This document shows, piece by piece, positions 43,054 to 51,431 of a stretch of 64,000 nucleotides of DNA (position 1 is the first letter of the stretch; every line of letters starts with the position of its first letter). The stretch spans positions 7,068,001 to 7,132,000 of the forward strand of contig NZ_JACYXC010000001.1 of the NCBI RefSeq assembly GCF_016031615.1. Reading direction: 5' to 3'. The notes beneath the pieces were generated by a model. It saw only the letters and a program-made list of their open reading frames with translations, did no database searches and was not told the DNA's origin. Made by a program: the position numbers and the translations under genes. This DNA comes from Streptomyces pactum (GTDB lineage Bacteria > Actinomycetota > Actinomycetes > Streptomycetales > Streptomycetaceae).

Positions 43054-44168
43054 GCGTCGGCCTTCCGGTTCGCGAGGGTGAGCAGCCGGCGGGGGTTGCG
43101 CACCGTGACGGCCTCGACGAGGGCGTCGTCGGCGCCGGCCATCCGCAGGTAGGGGACGAACTGCCGGAGGAGGAAGGCGTATCCGCCACCGCCGTACGCG
43201 AGCAGCCGGTCCTTGGTGTGCACGTCCTGCGACAGCAGGAGGCGCTCGGCGTACCCGCGGCGGCCCAGCTCCAGCACCGCGGCGGCGACGTCCTGGTCGT
43301 CGCTGACGCTGTGCACCGTGGGGAGCCGGCCGAGCTGGTCGAACTGCACGAACACCCCGCGGGCGAGGAGCGGTTCGAGGTCGTCGGGGCGGGGGGCGAG
43401 CGGGTCGCAGTGCCCGACGGCCACGCGGGTGAGGTCCGCGCCCTCCTCGGCGAGCAGGTCGAGCACCCGCTGCTGGGTGCCGGGGTCCTCGCTCCGGCGG
43501 AGCGTGACCGCCGCGCCGGTGGCCGCCGAGGCGCGGGCCGCCGCGGCCAGGAGCGCGCGCCCGGCGGACTCCCGGGGGTCGAGCGCCGCCAGCGCGCCGA
43601 TGATGCCCGCCCGGATGCCGTCCACGCCCTCGGTGATGTCGCGGACGATCTCCTCGGTGAGCCGCCCGGCGTCCACGCCGGCCGGTGACCCGGCCCGCGC
43701 GGGGTGGTGCCGGCCCGCGCCCATCACGATGTGGAGCCCGGTCGCCGCGGCGATCCGGCGCAGGGCGGCCGGGCTGCGGCCCAGGCCGGTGGTGGTGACG
43801 TCCACCAGGGTGGCGCCGCCGGCCTCCCGGAAGGCGCGGGCCTCCGTGGTGGCGAGCTCCTCGTCGTCCAGCAGCCAGTTGTCCCGGTTGGGCGCGCCCC
43901 GGGCGATGTCGCCGAGGAGGTCCATCGTCAGGGGGGCCTGGTAGAGGCGGAGCGGGCTGCCGGGTCCGGGGCGGGTGCGCCCCACGGCCGCCCAGCTCGC
44001 GGCCGAGTCGCCGGGCGGGGCGACGTCGCTCAGGAGGTGTTCGTGGGGGAGGACCGGGCCCAGGGCGTCCGGCGGGACCTCACCGGTCACGGTGACGACG
44101 GTGCCCGCGGACACCTGGGCGGCACTCCGCGCACCGGCCGTGCCCGCCGTCGTGTCGGTAGTGGACAT
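43050..44168 (-). CDS. Phosphotriesterase-like paralogue with incomplete metal site
   Basis: 372 residues from the ATG at 44168 (an ATG at 44177 is possible). Same fold as the next gene: VLPHEHLLSDV (H42-x-H44), LVDVTTTGLGRSPAALRRIA, LHIVMGAGRHHPA, VAVGHCDPL (His253), LLLSQDVHTK (Asp315). The bridging Glu/Lys position is Ala192 (GIIGALA) and the following His position is Arg224 (VTLRRSE), so a binuclear centre cannot form in the usual way. It may be a regulatory or structural partner of the intact copy. It is the first gene of the leftward operon, and a GntR-type palindrome lies 30 bp upstream of its start. Confidence 0.88.
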   Translation of the reverse strand: MSTTDTTAGTAGARSAAQVSAGTVVTVTGEVPPDALGPVLPHEHLLSDVAPPGDSAASWAAVGRTRPGPGSPLRLYQAPLTMDLLGDIARGAPNRDNWLLDDEELATTEARAFREAGGATLVDVTTTGLGRSPAALRRIAAATGLHIVMGAGRHHPARAGSPAGVDAGRLTEEIVRDITEGVDGIRAGIIGALAALDPRESAGRALLAAAARASAATGAAVTLRRSEDPGTQQRVLDLLAEEGADLTRVAVGHCDPLAPRPDDLEPLLARGVFVQFDQLGRLPTVHSVSDDQDVAAAVLELGRRGYAERLLLSQDVHTKDRLLAYGGGGYAFLLRQFVPYLRMAGADDALVEAVTVRNPRRLLTLANRKADA

Positions 44169-44197
44169 GTGGGCCACCGTAACAGATGAGATATGGC

Positions 44198-44209
44198 ATC
44201 GTATACGAT
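44198..44209. promoter_or_regulatory. GntR operator candidate 1 (ATCGTATACGAT)
   Basis: Perfect 12-bp palindrome, 30 bp upstream of the first phosphotriesterase-like gene. The core TCGTATACGA recurs at 45853-45862 and 45951-45960. The shape (T-x-GT-AT-AC-x-A) suits FadR/VanR-type GntR dimers. Confidence 0.8.
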
Positions 44210-44310
44210 TCTGCGGCGGCTTCCGCCGGACCGGTCCGGGGCCGGGGAGCGCGCGACCGGCCCGGCGTGCGGGCGGTCGCGCCGTACCGCCCGTCCGGTG
44301 TCCGCCGGCG

Positions 44311-44985
44311 CTACGGCGCGGTCTGCGACTGCCGCAGCGCGTCGGCGGTGGCGACCTTGTGCGCGCACGCGGCCCGCTCGATCTCCCCGGCCGGCGCGCG
44401 CGTCGCGATCAGCTCCAGCAGCCGTTCGTGCTCCGCGACGGAGCGGCGTGCCCGCCCGGGGACGTGGGAGAAGGTCGAGCGGCGCATGTGGTCCAGGCGG
44501 GCCCACTCGGCCTCCAGGAGGGAGACCAGGTGCGCGTCCGGGCAGTGCGCGTAGAGCGAGAAGTGGAACTCCCGGTTGAGCGCGGTGAAGGACGCGGGGG
44601 CGAAGTCCTCCAGCGCCGTCGTCATGCGGTCGTTGATCGTCCGCGCGTGTGCGAGGTCCGCCTCCGTCATGTGCGGCGCGGAGATCGCGGTGGCGTACCC
44701 CTCCAGGCGGGCGAGCACCTGGAGGGCGTGCTCCACCTGGGCGGCGTCGAAGACCGCCACCCGCGCGCCGATGTTGCGGACGACCTCGACGAGCCCGTCG
44801 GACTGGAGCCGGCGCAGCGCCTCGCGCAGCGGGATGGTGCTGACCCCCGTCTCCCGCGCGAGCTGGCTCAGGACCAGGCGGTACCCCGGCCCGTACGTCC
44901 CGTCGAGGATGCGCGAACGCAGCAGTTCGTAGCTGACCTCGGCCTTCGACCCCTTGGTGCGGGCCTGTTTCTGCGTGACGCTCAT
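44311..44985 (-). CDS. GntR-family regulator with FCD domain
   Basis: 224 residues from the ATG at 44985. Winged HTH: VSYELLRSRILDGTYGPGYRLVLSQLARETGVSTIPLREALRRLQSDGLVEVV. C-terminal all-helical FCD domain with metal/ligand residues in NREFHFSLYAHC and EHERLLELIATRAPAGE. FCD regulators sense organic acids or aromatic intermediates and usually repress catabolic operons. Three TCGTATACGA palindromes flank this gene in the promoters of the phosphotriesterase operon, the alpha/beta hydrolase and the ring-cleavage operon, so it is the likely regulator of all three. Confidence 0.92.
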   Translation of the reverse strand: MSVTQKQARTKGSKAEVSYELLRSRILDGTYGPGYRLVLSQLARETGVSTIPLREALRRLQSDGLVEVVRNIGARVAVFDAAQVEHALQVLARLEGYATAISAPHMTEADLAHARTINDRMTTALEDFAPASFTALNREFHFSLYAHCPDAHLVSLLEAEWARLDHMRRSTFSHVPGRARRSVAEHERLLELIATRAPAGEIERAACAHKVATADALRQSQTAP

Positions 44986-45046
44986 GCCTGATCCCTTGTC
45001 CGGGGCCGGGCGGCCGCGGCGCGGTCCCGGCCGTGTGCTCGTGCGC

Positions 45047-45826
45047 TCACCCTGTGAGGGCTTCCAGGACTGTACGGCGGAACGCGGCACCGGCGAGGAC
45101 CTCGTGGTGGTCACCGGGCACCGTGACCAGCCGCGCCCCGTCGGTGGCGGCGGCCACCCGCTCGATGCCGCGGGTCATCATGTCCTGCTCGCCGACGACC
45201 AGGACCGGCGGCGCGCCCCCGGCCCAGGAGCGCGGCGCGAAGGGGGTGTCGCGCAGCCCCTCCACGCACCGGGCCAGGCCCGCCGCCCGGGTGCCCTGCG
45301 CCCGCACCATGCCCGCGATCATCGAGGTGAGGGGATCGGCCGGCTCGGTGCCGTCCGCGACCGCGCGGTGCAGCGCCGCCACGTCCACCGCCTCGAACGG
45401 CTCGGCGGGGGCGAGTCCGCCGAGCACGGCGCGGCGCAGCCGGCCGGGCGCGGCGGCCGGCAGGTCCCAGGTGAGCCTCGCGCCCATCGAGTACCCCACC
45501 GCGTCGAAGGTCGTCGCGCCCGCCTCGTCCAGTACGGCGACCAGGTCGGAGAGGTGTCCGGGCACCCCGGCCTCGGCGGCCGTCGAGGGGGCCGGGGTGC
45601 CGCCGTGGCCGCGCAGGTCGGGCACGAGCACCGTGCGCCCGGTTCCGGCCAGGGCGGTGGCGATCCCGGTGTCGATCCAGTCGCGCCGGCCGTCCGAGCC
45701 GAAGCCGTGCACGAGCAGGACGGGCGGCTCCGCAGAACCGGCGGCCCGGGCGGCGCCCGCGAAGGTGGTCTCCACGGGCCCCGCAGGGGTGAAGGCCCGG
45801 ACGGTCAGACCGGTTGCGCTGCGCAT
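45047..45826 (-). CDS. Alpha/beta-fold hydrolase
   Basis: 259 residues from the ATG at 45826 (AGAGGTG upstream). Motifs: LLVHGFGSDGRRDW (oxyanion), LVPDLRGHGG, AVGYSMGARLTWDL (nucleophile elbow G-x-S-x-G), VLVVGEQDMMT (acid) and VTVPGDHHEVL (catalytic His). The layout matches meta-cleavage product hydrolases, haloalkane dehalogenases and carboxylesterases; the Ser elbow makes it a hydrolase/esterase. A GntR-type palindrome lies 26 bp upstream of the start. Its exact substrate in the aromatic pathway is unknown; it could hydrolyse a C-C ring-fission product or an ester. Confidence 0.9.
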   Translation of the reverse strand: MRSATGLTVRAFTPAGPVETTFAGAARAAGSAEPPVLLVHGFGSDGRRDWIDTGIATALAGTGRTVLVPDLRGHGGTPAPSTAAEAGVPGHLSDLVAVLDEAGATTFDAVGYSMGARLTWDLPAAAPGRLRRAVLGGLAPAEPFEAVDVAALHRAVADGTEPADPLTSMIAGMVRAQGTRAAGLARCVEGLRDTPFAPRSWAGGAPPVLVVGEQDMMTRGIERVAAATDGARLVTVPGDHHEVLAGAAFRRTVLEALTG

Positions 45827-45851
45827 CTGCCACACACCTCTCACATCGAAT

Positions 45852-45863
45852 TTCGTATACGAT
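45852..45863. promoter_or_regulatory. GntR operator candidate 2 (TTCGTATACGAT)
   Basis: Core TCGTATACGA (45853-45862) is a perfect 10-bp palindrome; only the outermost base differs from site 1. It sits upstream of the alpha/beta hydrolase gene on the minus strand. Confidence 0.78.
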
Positions 45864-45949
45864 CCGCCACCCTACCCGCCGGGCACGGAATCTCCACCGC
45901 CGCGGCGCGAGCGATCGGGGTCGGAATCAGCCCTTGTGTTGTGCACGAT

Positions 45950-45961
45950 ATCGTATACGAT
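45950..45961. promoter_or_regulatory. GntR operator candidate 3 (ATCGTATACGAT)
   Basis: Perfect 12-bp palindrome, in a slightly longer CGATATCGTATACGATCG setting, between the alpha/beta hydrolase (minus) and the FAH-RraA gene (plus). Two operators in one divergent region would allow looping or graded control. Confidence 0.8.
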
Positions 45962-46090
45962 CGCTGTTCCGGGCAGGTCCCGGCCGGCCGGCGGGCCGCG
46001 GTCACGCGCTCCGCACCCGCCGACCGGACCGTCCGTGACCGCTCCTCCGCGACGCGCGTTCGACGTCGCCCACGCCCAGGGAGAACCTTC

Positions 46091-47524
46091 GTGCCGCATC
46101 CGCTGGGAACCCAGCCCTCGAAGATCATCGCCGTCCACCTCAACTACCGCTGCCGGGCCGGGGAACGCGGACGCGTGCCCGACCACCCGTCCTACTTCCT
46201 CAAGCCCCCCTCGTCCCTCTCCGGCACCGGCGACGACCTCGTCCGTCCCCGCGGCTGCGAGCTGATGTCCTTCGAGGGCGAGATCGCCCTGGTCGTCGGC
46301 CGGCGTGCCCACCGGGTCGCACCGGAGCGGGGCTGGGAGCACATCGCCTGGGTAACGGCGGCCAACGACGCCGGCGCCTACGACCTGCGCCACGCCGACC
46401 GCGGCTCCAACCTGCGCTCCAAGGGCGCCGACGGCTTCACCCCCGTCGGTCCCCGGCTGCTGGACGCCCGCGCGCTCGACCCCGCCGCGCTGCGGCTGCG
46501 CACCTGGGTCAACGGCGAGGTGGTCCAGGACGCGGACACCTCCACCCTGCTGTTCCCCTTCGGCGACCTGGTCGCCGACCTCTCACGCCTGGTCACACTG
46601 GAACCCGGCGACGTCATCCTCACCGGCACCCCGGCCGGCGCCTCGGTCGTCTCGCCCGGCGACGTCGTCGAGGTCGAGGTCACCGGCCCCGACGGGCACT
46701 CCACCGGCCGGTTGCGCAACACGGTGACCGACGCCGCCCACGACCTGGCGGAGTGGGGCGCCATGCCCCGTACCGACGCCGCACTGCGCGCCGACGCCTG
46801 GGGCGCGGCCCGCCCGCGGGAACCCGAACTCGACCCCGCTCTCGCCGAGGCGCTGCGCGGCGTGGCCACCGCCACCCTCAGCTCCCAGCTGCGCAAGCGC
46901 GGCCTGCACCACATGACGATCGACGGCGTGCGCCCCACCGATCCCACCGCCACGATGGTCGGCACCGCGCACACCCTGCGGTACCTGCCGCTGCGCGAGG
47001 ACCTCTTCGAGCGGTTCGGCGGCGGGATGAACGCCCAGAAGCGCGCCGTGGAAGAACTGCGCCCCGGCCAGGTGCTCGTCATGGACGCCCGCCGCGATCC
47101 CACGGCCGGCACCATCGGCGACATCCTCGCCCTGCGGGCGAAGGTCCGGGGCGCCGCCGGCGTCGTCACCGACGGCGCGCTGCGGGACAGCGCCGCCGTG
47201 GCCGGCCTCGGCCTGCCGACCTACTACGCCGCCGAGCACCCGGCCGTCCTCGGCCGCCGCCACGTCCCCTGGGACACCGGCGTGCCCATCGCGTGCGGCG
47301 GCGCGCTCGTCCAGCCCGGCGACATCCTCGTCGGCGACGCCGACGGCGTCGTGGTCGTCCCCCCGGACCTGGCCGAGCAGCTCGTCGCCGACAGCACCGA
47401 ACAGGAGGCACAGGAGCGGTTCATCGCCGAGCGGGTCTCGGCCGGCGAACCCATTCAGGGCCTGTACCCCCTCGGCCCCGCCTGGCGCGAGGCCTACGCC
47501 ACGTGGCGCGGCACCCGGCCGTGA
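46091..47524 (+). CDS. FAH-family domain fused to an RraA-like aldolase domain
   Basis: 477 residues from GTG 46091 (GGGAGAA upstream). Residues 1-215 are a fumarylacetoacetate hydrolase-family domain: KIIAVHLNYRCRA, YFLKPPSSL, MSFEGEIALVVGRRAH (metal Glu pair), WVTAANDAGAYDLR (metal Asp), VILTGTPAGASVVSPGDVVEVEV. Residues 235-470 are RraA/HMG-aldolase-like: ATATLSSQLRKRGLHHMTI, VGTAHTLRYLP, VLVMDARRDPTAGTIGDILALRAKVRGAAGVVTDGALRDS (the G-D-x10-20-R-D-type motif), GALVQPGDILVGDADGVVVVP. In 4-hydroxyphenylacetate breakdown FAH-type HpaG decarboxylates or isomerises the ring-fission acid; RraA-like proteins are aldolases/decarboxylases of 4-hydroxy-2-oxo acids. The fusion may join two consecutive steps. 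Confidence 0.88.
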   Translation: MPHPLGTQPSKIIAVHLNYRCRAGERGRVPDHPSYFLKPPSSLSGTGDDLVRPRGCELMSFEGEIALVVGRRAHRVAPERGWEHIAWVTAANDAGAYDLRHADRGSNLRSKGADGFTPVGPRLLDARALDPAALRLRTWVNGEVVQDADTSTLLFPFGDLVADLSRLVTLEPGDVILTGTPAGASVVSPGDVVEVEVTGPDGHSTGRLRNTVTDAAHDLAEWGAMPRTDAALRADAWGAARPREPELDPALAEALRGVATATLSSQLRKRGLHHMTIDGVRPTDPTATMVGTAHTLRYLPLREDLFERFGGGMNAQKRAVEELRPGQVLVMDARRDPTAGTIGDILALRAKVRGAAGVVTDGALRDSAAVAGLGLPTYYAAEHPAVLGRRHVPWDTGVPIACGGALVQPGDILVGDADGVVVVPPDLAEQLVADSTEQEAQERFIAERVSAGEPIQGLYPLGPAWREAYATWRGTRP

Positions 47525-47582
47525 CCACGCCCGCACCCCTTCACCCGCAGCGTCATCCACGGATCCACCCACGGAGCACCCC

Positions 47583-48503
47583 ATGAAGTTCCGCACCGAC
47601 CCGTCCACCATCCGCGGGTCCATCGCCCCCGTCATCACGCCCTTCACCGAGGAGGGCGCCGTCGACCACGACAGCCTCCGCGGCCTCGTCCGCTGGCAGC
47701 TGGAGTCCGGCTCGCACGGCATCTCGCTGGGCGGCTCCACCGGTGAACCGTCCGCGCAGACCACCGCCGAGCGCATCGCCGCCCTGCGCACCGTCGCGGA
47801 CGAGATCGGCGACCGCGTGCCGTTCCTGCCCGGCACCGGCTCCCACAAGCTGGACGAGACGCTGGAGATCACCTCCGCCGCCCGCGACGCGGGCGCGGAC
47901 GCCGCCCTGGTGATCACCCCGTACTACGCGCGGCCCACCCAGGAGGCGCTGTACCGGTGGTACGCCACGGTGGCCCGCGAGTTCCCCGACCTGCCGATCG
48001 TCGCCTACAACGTGCCCTCCCGCACCGCCGTGGACATCGCGCCGGACACCGTCCGGCGCCTGTTCACCGACTTCGACAACTTCGTCGGCGTCAAGGAGAC
48101 CACCAAGGACTTCGAGCACTTCTCCCGCATCCTGCACGCCTGCGGCCGTGAGCTGCTGGTCTGGTCCGGCATCGAGCTGCTGTGCCTGCCGCTGCTCGCG
48201 CTCGGCGGCGCCGGCTTCGTCTCCGCCGTCGCCAACCTCGCGCCCACCGCCGTGGCCCGGATGTACGAGCTGTGGGAGGCCGGCGACTTCGAGGCCGCCC
48301 GGGACCTGCACTACCGGCTGCACCCGCTCGTGGACCTGCTGTTCGTCGAGACCAACCCCGCGCCCGCCAAGTGGGTGCTGGAGCAGCAGGGCCGGATCGC
48401 CTCGGGGCACGTCCGCCCGCCGCTGACGCCGCCCACCGAGGACGGCCTGGCCCGCATCCGCGCCCTGCTCGCCGAGGGCGGCGACCTCACCCGGCAGATC
48501 TGA
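47583..48503 (+). CDS. DapA-family Schiff-base aldolase/synthase
   Basis: 306 residues. (beta/alpha)8 class I aldolase: Lys171 in FVGVKETTKDF forms the Schiff base and Tyr142 in VAYNVPSRTAVD is the relay Tyr; the LGGSTGEPSAQT loop replaces the usual G-T-T-G-E of lysine-pathway DapA. A housekeeping 4-hydroxy-tetrahydrodipicolinate synthase is unlikely in this position, 58 bp after an FAH-RraA gene and before a CHMS-type dehydrogenase. A role in cleaving a 2-oxo-acid (the HpaI step or similar) fits the context; this is inference. Confidence 0.88.
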   Translation: MKFRTDPSTIRGSIAPVITPFTEEGAVDHDSLRGLVRWQLESGSHGISLGGSTGEPSAQTTAERIAALRTVADEIGDRVPFLPGTGSHKLDETLEITSAARDAGADAALVITPYYARPTQEALYRWYATVAREFPDLPIVAYNVPSRTAVDIAPDTVRRLFTDFDNFVGVKETTKDFEHFSRILHACGRELLVWSGIELLCLPLLALGGAGFVSAVANLAPTAVARMYELWEAGDFEAARDLHYRLHPLVDLLFVETNPAPAKWVLEQQGRIASGHVRPPLTPPTEDGLARIRALLAEGGDLTRQI

Positions 48504-48543
48504 CCCGAGCGGATCCGACACCTTGCGAACGGAAGGGACCACC

Positions 48544-50043
48544 ATGTCCACCAGCCTCACCGAGGGTCGCCCGGACGACCTGCCGGACCGCATCCGGCAC
48601 TGGATCGGCGGCGAACTGCTCGACAGCGCCGACGGCCGGACCTTCCCCGTCTGCGACCCCGTCTCCAACGCCCCCTACACCCGGGCCGCCGCCGGCGGCC
48701 CCGCCGATGTGGACCGCGCCGTGGCCGCGGCCCGGGCGGCCTTCCCCGCGTGGTCCGCGGTGGGCAACCGGGAGCGCGCCCGGATCCTCTACCGGATCGC
48801 CGACGCCGTCGAGGCGCGCGAGGAGCGCCTGGCCGCGCTGGAGACCTTCGACTCCGGGCTGCCCGTCACCCAGGCCCGCGGCCAGGCGCGGCGGGCGGCG
48901 GAGAACTTCCGCTACTTCGGCGACGTGATCGTCGCGCTCGGCGAGGAGGCCTTCCGCGCCGGTGACCAGCAGATCAACTACGTCGTCCGCACCCCCGTCG
49001 GCGTCGCGGGACTGATCACGCCCTGGAACACGCCGTTCATGCTGGAGAGCTGGAAGCTGGCCCCCGCGCTGGCCTCCGGCTGCACCGTCGTCCTCAAGCC
49101 CGCCGAGTGGACCCCGCTGTCCGCCAGCCTGTGGCCCGAGATCCTCGACGAGGCCGGGGTGCCCTCCGGCGTCGTCAACATCGTCCACGGCATCGGTGAG
49201 GAGGCGGGGCAGGCCCTCGTGGACCACCCGCAGGTGCCGCTGATCTCCTTCACCGGCTCCACGGACACCGGCCGGCACATCGTCCGCAGCTCCGCCACGC
49301 ACCTGAAGACCACCTCCATGGAGCTGGGCGGAAAGTCCCCGGTGGTGCTCTTCGCCGACGCCGACCTGGACGCGGCGCTGGACTCGGTCGTCTTCGGCGT
49401 CTTCTCGCTCAACGGCGAGCGCTGCACCGCCGGCTCCCGCGTCCTGGTGGAACGCCCGGTGTACGAGGAGTTCACCCGGCGCCTGGCCGAGCGCGCCGAA
49501 CGCGTGAAGGTGGGGCTGCCGGCCGACCCCGCCACCGAGGTCGGCGCACTGGTGCACGCCGAGCACTACGCCCGCGTACGGGAGTACGTGGAGATCGGCC
49601 GCCGGGAGGCCAGGCTCGTGGCCGGCGGCGAACGCCCCGCGCACCTGCCCGAGGGCAACTACCTCCAGCCCACCGTCTTCGCCGACGTGCCGCGCGACGC
49701 CCGGATCTTCCAGGAGGAGATCTTCGGGCCCGTCGTGGCCGTCGCGCCCTTCGACGACGAGGCCGAGGCCGTGGAACTGGCCAACGCCACCGAGTACGGC
49801 CTCGCGGCCTACGTGTGGACCTCCGACCTCAAGCGCGGCCACCGCGTCGCGCACGCCGTCGAGTCCGGCATGGTCTGGATCAACTCCCACAACGTGCGTG
49901 ACCTGCGCACTCCCTTCGGCGGGGTGAAGTCCTCCGGCCTCGGCCGGGAGGGCGGCGCGCATAGTATCGATTTCTACACCGAGTCGAAAATCGTCCACGT
50001 GATGCTCGGCGAGCCCCACACCCCCCGCTTCGGCGCGTCCTGA
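48544..50043 (+). CDS. hpaE: Aldehyde dehydrogenase (5-carboxymethyl-2-hydroxymuconate semialdehyde DH-like)
   Basis: 499 residues from the ATG at 48544 (GGAAGGGACC upstream). NAD(P)-dependent ALDH: ITPWNTPFMLESWKLAPALASGCTVVLKPAEWTP, FTGSTDTGRHIV, catalytic Glu in MELGGKSPVVLF, catalytic Cys in FSLNGERCTAGSRVLV, and EIFGPVVAVAPFDDEAEAVELAN. The pairing with a homoprotocatechuate-type dioxygenase (20 bp downstream) and an FAH protein points to oxidation of the ring-cleavage semialdehyde. The symbol is by context and family; substrate unproven. Confidence 0.88.
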   Translation: MSTSLTEGRPDDLPDRIRHWIGGELLDSADGRTFPVCDPVSNAPYTRAAAGGPADVDRAVAAARAAFPAWSAVGNRERARILYRIADAVEAREERLAALETFDSGLPVTQARGQARRAAENFRYFGDVIVALGEEAFRAGDQQINYVVRTPVGVAGLITPWNTPFMLESWKLAPALASGCTVVLKPAEWTPLSASLWPEILDEAGVPSGVVNIVHGIGEEAGQALVDHPQVPLISFTGSTDTGRHIVRSSATHLKTTSMELGGKSPVVLFADADLDAALDSVVFGVFSLNGERCTAGSRVLVERPVYEEFTRRLAERAERVKVGLPADPATEVGALVHAEHYARVREYVEIGRREARLVAGGERPAHLPEGNYLQPTVFADVPRDARIFQEEIFGPVVAVAPFDDEAEAVELANATEYGLAAYVWTSDLKRGHRVAHAVESGMVWINSHNVRDLRTPFGGVKSSGLGREGGAHSIDFYTESKIVHVMLGEPHTPRFGAS

Positions 50044-50063
50044 CCGTCAAGGAGTCCGCACCC

Positions 50064-51101
50064 ATGAGCACCCCTTCGAGCACCCCTCCCGACGTCGTCC
50101 GTTCCGCCTACGCCCAGCTCGTCGTCACCGACCTGGACCGGGCGCGCTGGTTCTGGGGCGAGATGCTCGGCTTCCACGTCCAGTACGAGGACGAGTCCCT
50201 GCTCTGCCTGCGCGGGACCGACGAACTCACCCACCACTCCCTCGTGCTGCGCCGGGGGGAGACCGCGGCCCTGGACCACATCTCCTACCGGGTCCGCACG
50301 CCCGAGGACGTCGACCGTGCCGAGGAGTACTTCCGGGCCCTCGGCCGGCCGGTGCGCCGCGTGCCCAAGGGCGCCGGGACGCCGGGCGTCGGCGACGCCG
50401 TCCGGGTCGTCGACCCGCTCGGCTTCCCGGTGGAGTTCTTCCACGACATCGAGCGCGCCGAGCGCCTCATCCAGCGCTACGACCTGCGCCGCGGCGCCGA
50501 GATCGCACGCCTGGACCACTTCAACATCTGCACCCCCGACATACCGGCCGCCTACGCCCACTACGAGGCCCTCGGCTTCGGCTGCTCGGAGACCATCGAG
50601 GGCGACGAGCACGAGCTGTACGCGGCGTGGATGTACCGCAAGCAGACCGTGCACGACGTCGCCTTCACCGGCGGTGCCGGGCCCCGGCTGCACCACGTGG
50701 GCGTCGCCACCCACGAGTCCCACCAGGTCCTGCGGACCGCCGACCTCTTCGGCTCGCTGCGCAAGGAGCACCACATCGAGCGCGGCCCCGGCCGGCACGG
50801 CGTGTCCAACGCGTTCTACCTGTACCTGCGGGACCCCGACGGCCACCGGGTGGAGATCTACACCTCCGACTACTACACCGGTGACCCCGACCACGAGACG
50901 TACCGGTGGAACGTCCGCGACGACCGCCGCCGCGACTTCTGGGGCAACGCGGTGATCGAGTCCTGGTACAAGGAGGCGTCGCCGGTCCTGGACCTCGACG
51001 GACGCCTCCAGCCCGTCACCGAGGCCGTCCTGGACGAGACCGCCGTGCAGGTCGGCGCGGACGGGCTGGGCATCGTGGAGCCCGGCGGGGAGGCACCCTG
51101 A
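50064..51101 (+). CDS. hpaD: Extradiol dioxygenase, homoprotocatechuate 2,3-dioxygenase-like
   Basis: 345 residues; two VOC (type I extradiol) modules. The metal ligands align at a constant offset of -3 to Brevibacterium fuscum HPCD: His152 (RLDHFNICTP), His211 (RLHHVGVATH) and Glu264 (HRVEIYTSDYY), and the second-sphere His197 (TVHDVAFTGG) is kept. The C-terminal extension (HETYRWNVRDDRRRDFWGNAVIESWYKEAS) is also HPCD-like. It opens a catechol ring next to the hydroxyls with Fe(II) or Mn(II), giving a hydroxymuconate semialdehyde for the neighbouring dehydrogenase. A bona fide catecholic substrate is expected; homoprotocatechuate or a close analogue is most likely. Confidence 0.92.
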   Translation: MSTPSSTPPDVVRSAYAQLVVTDLDRARWFWGEMLGFHVQYEDESLLCLRGTDELTHHSLVLRRGETAALDHISYRVRTPEDVDRAEEYFRALGRPVRRVPKGAGTPGVGDAVRVVDPLGFPVEFFHDIERAERLIQRYDLRRGAEIARLDHFNICTPDIPAAYAHYEALGFGCSETIEGDEHELYAAWMYRKQTVHDVAFTGGAGPRLHHVGVATHESHQVLRTADLFGSLRKEHHIERGPGRHGVSNAFYLYLRDPDGHRVEIYTSDYYTGDPDHETYRWNVRDDRRRDFWGNAVIESWYKEASPVLDLDGRLQPVTEAVLDETAVQVGADGLGIVEPGGEAP

Positions 51102-51140
51102 CCCGCCCCCGGTGACGGCCCCGGCCGTCACCGGAACCAC

Positions 51141-51183
51141 CACGGCCGAGGGCCGGACCGTCGCGGTCCGGCCCTCGGCCGTG
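51141..51183. terminator. Perfect 19-bp stem terminator between convergent genes
   Basis: Arms 51141-51159 (CACGGCCGAGGGCCGGACC) and 51165-51183 are exact complements around a 5-nt GTCGC loop. It lies between the dioxygenase (plus) and an MFS gene (minus) and can serve both directions. The rest of 51102-51431 has no gene; poly-G runs (51436-51475) begin at the MFS 3' end. Confidence 0.8.
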
Positions 51184-51431
51184 TGCGGTGCGCTGAGCCT
51201 GCGGTGCCCTCGGCCGGGTGCGGTGCCCGGGGAGGTCGCCTGTCCCCTCTGGGTGCGGCGGGGGAGGAGGCGCCGGGGCGGGGTCGCGGCGCTGCCACCG
51301 GTGTGTCCGGACAGGACGGCGGAGGGGCGGGCCGGGTGGCGGCCGCGGCCCGGACGGGGCGGCGCGGGGGCGTGGGGAAGCCGCGCCAGGAGCGCCGGGG
51401 CGGCGGTCCTGGCGCGGCTCGCGCGAGGGGA

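Noticed and set aside
40961..43189. 742-codon minus-strand frame suggesting a large hydrolase fusion
   Set aside because: The esterase begins at 41941 with its own start; the rest is antisense/out-of-frame sequence over the phosphotriesterase-like gene.
47583..48503. Housekeeping dapA of lysine biosynthesis
   Set aside because: The operon context is aromatic catabolism and the active-site loop reads GGSTGE; lysine-pathway partners are absent.
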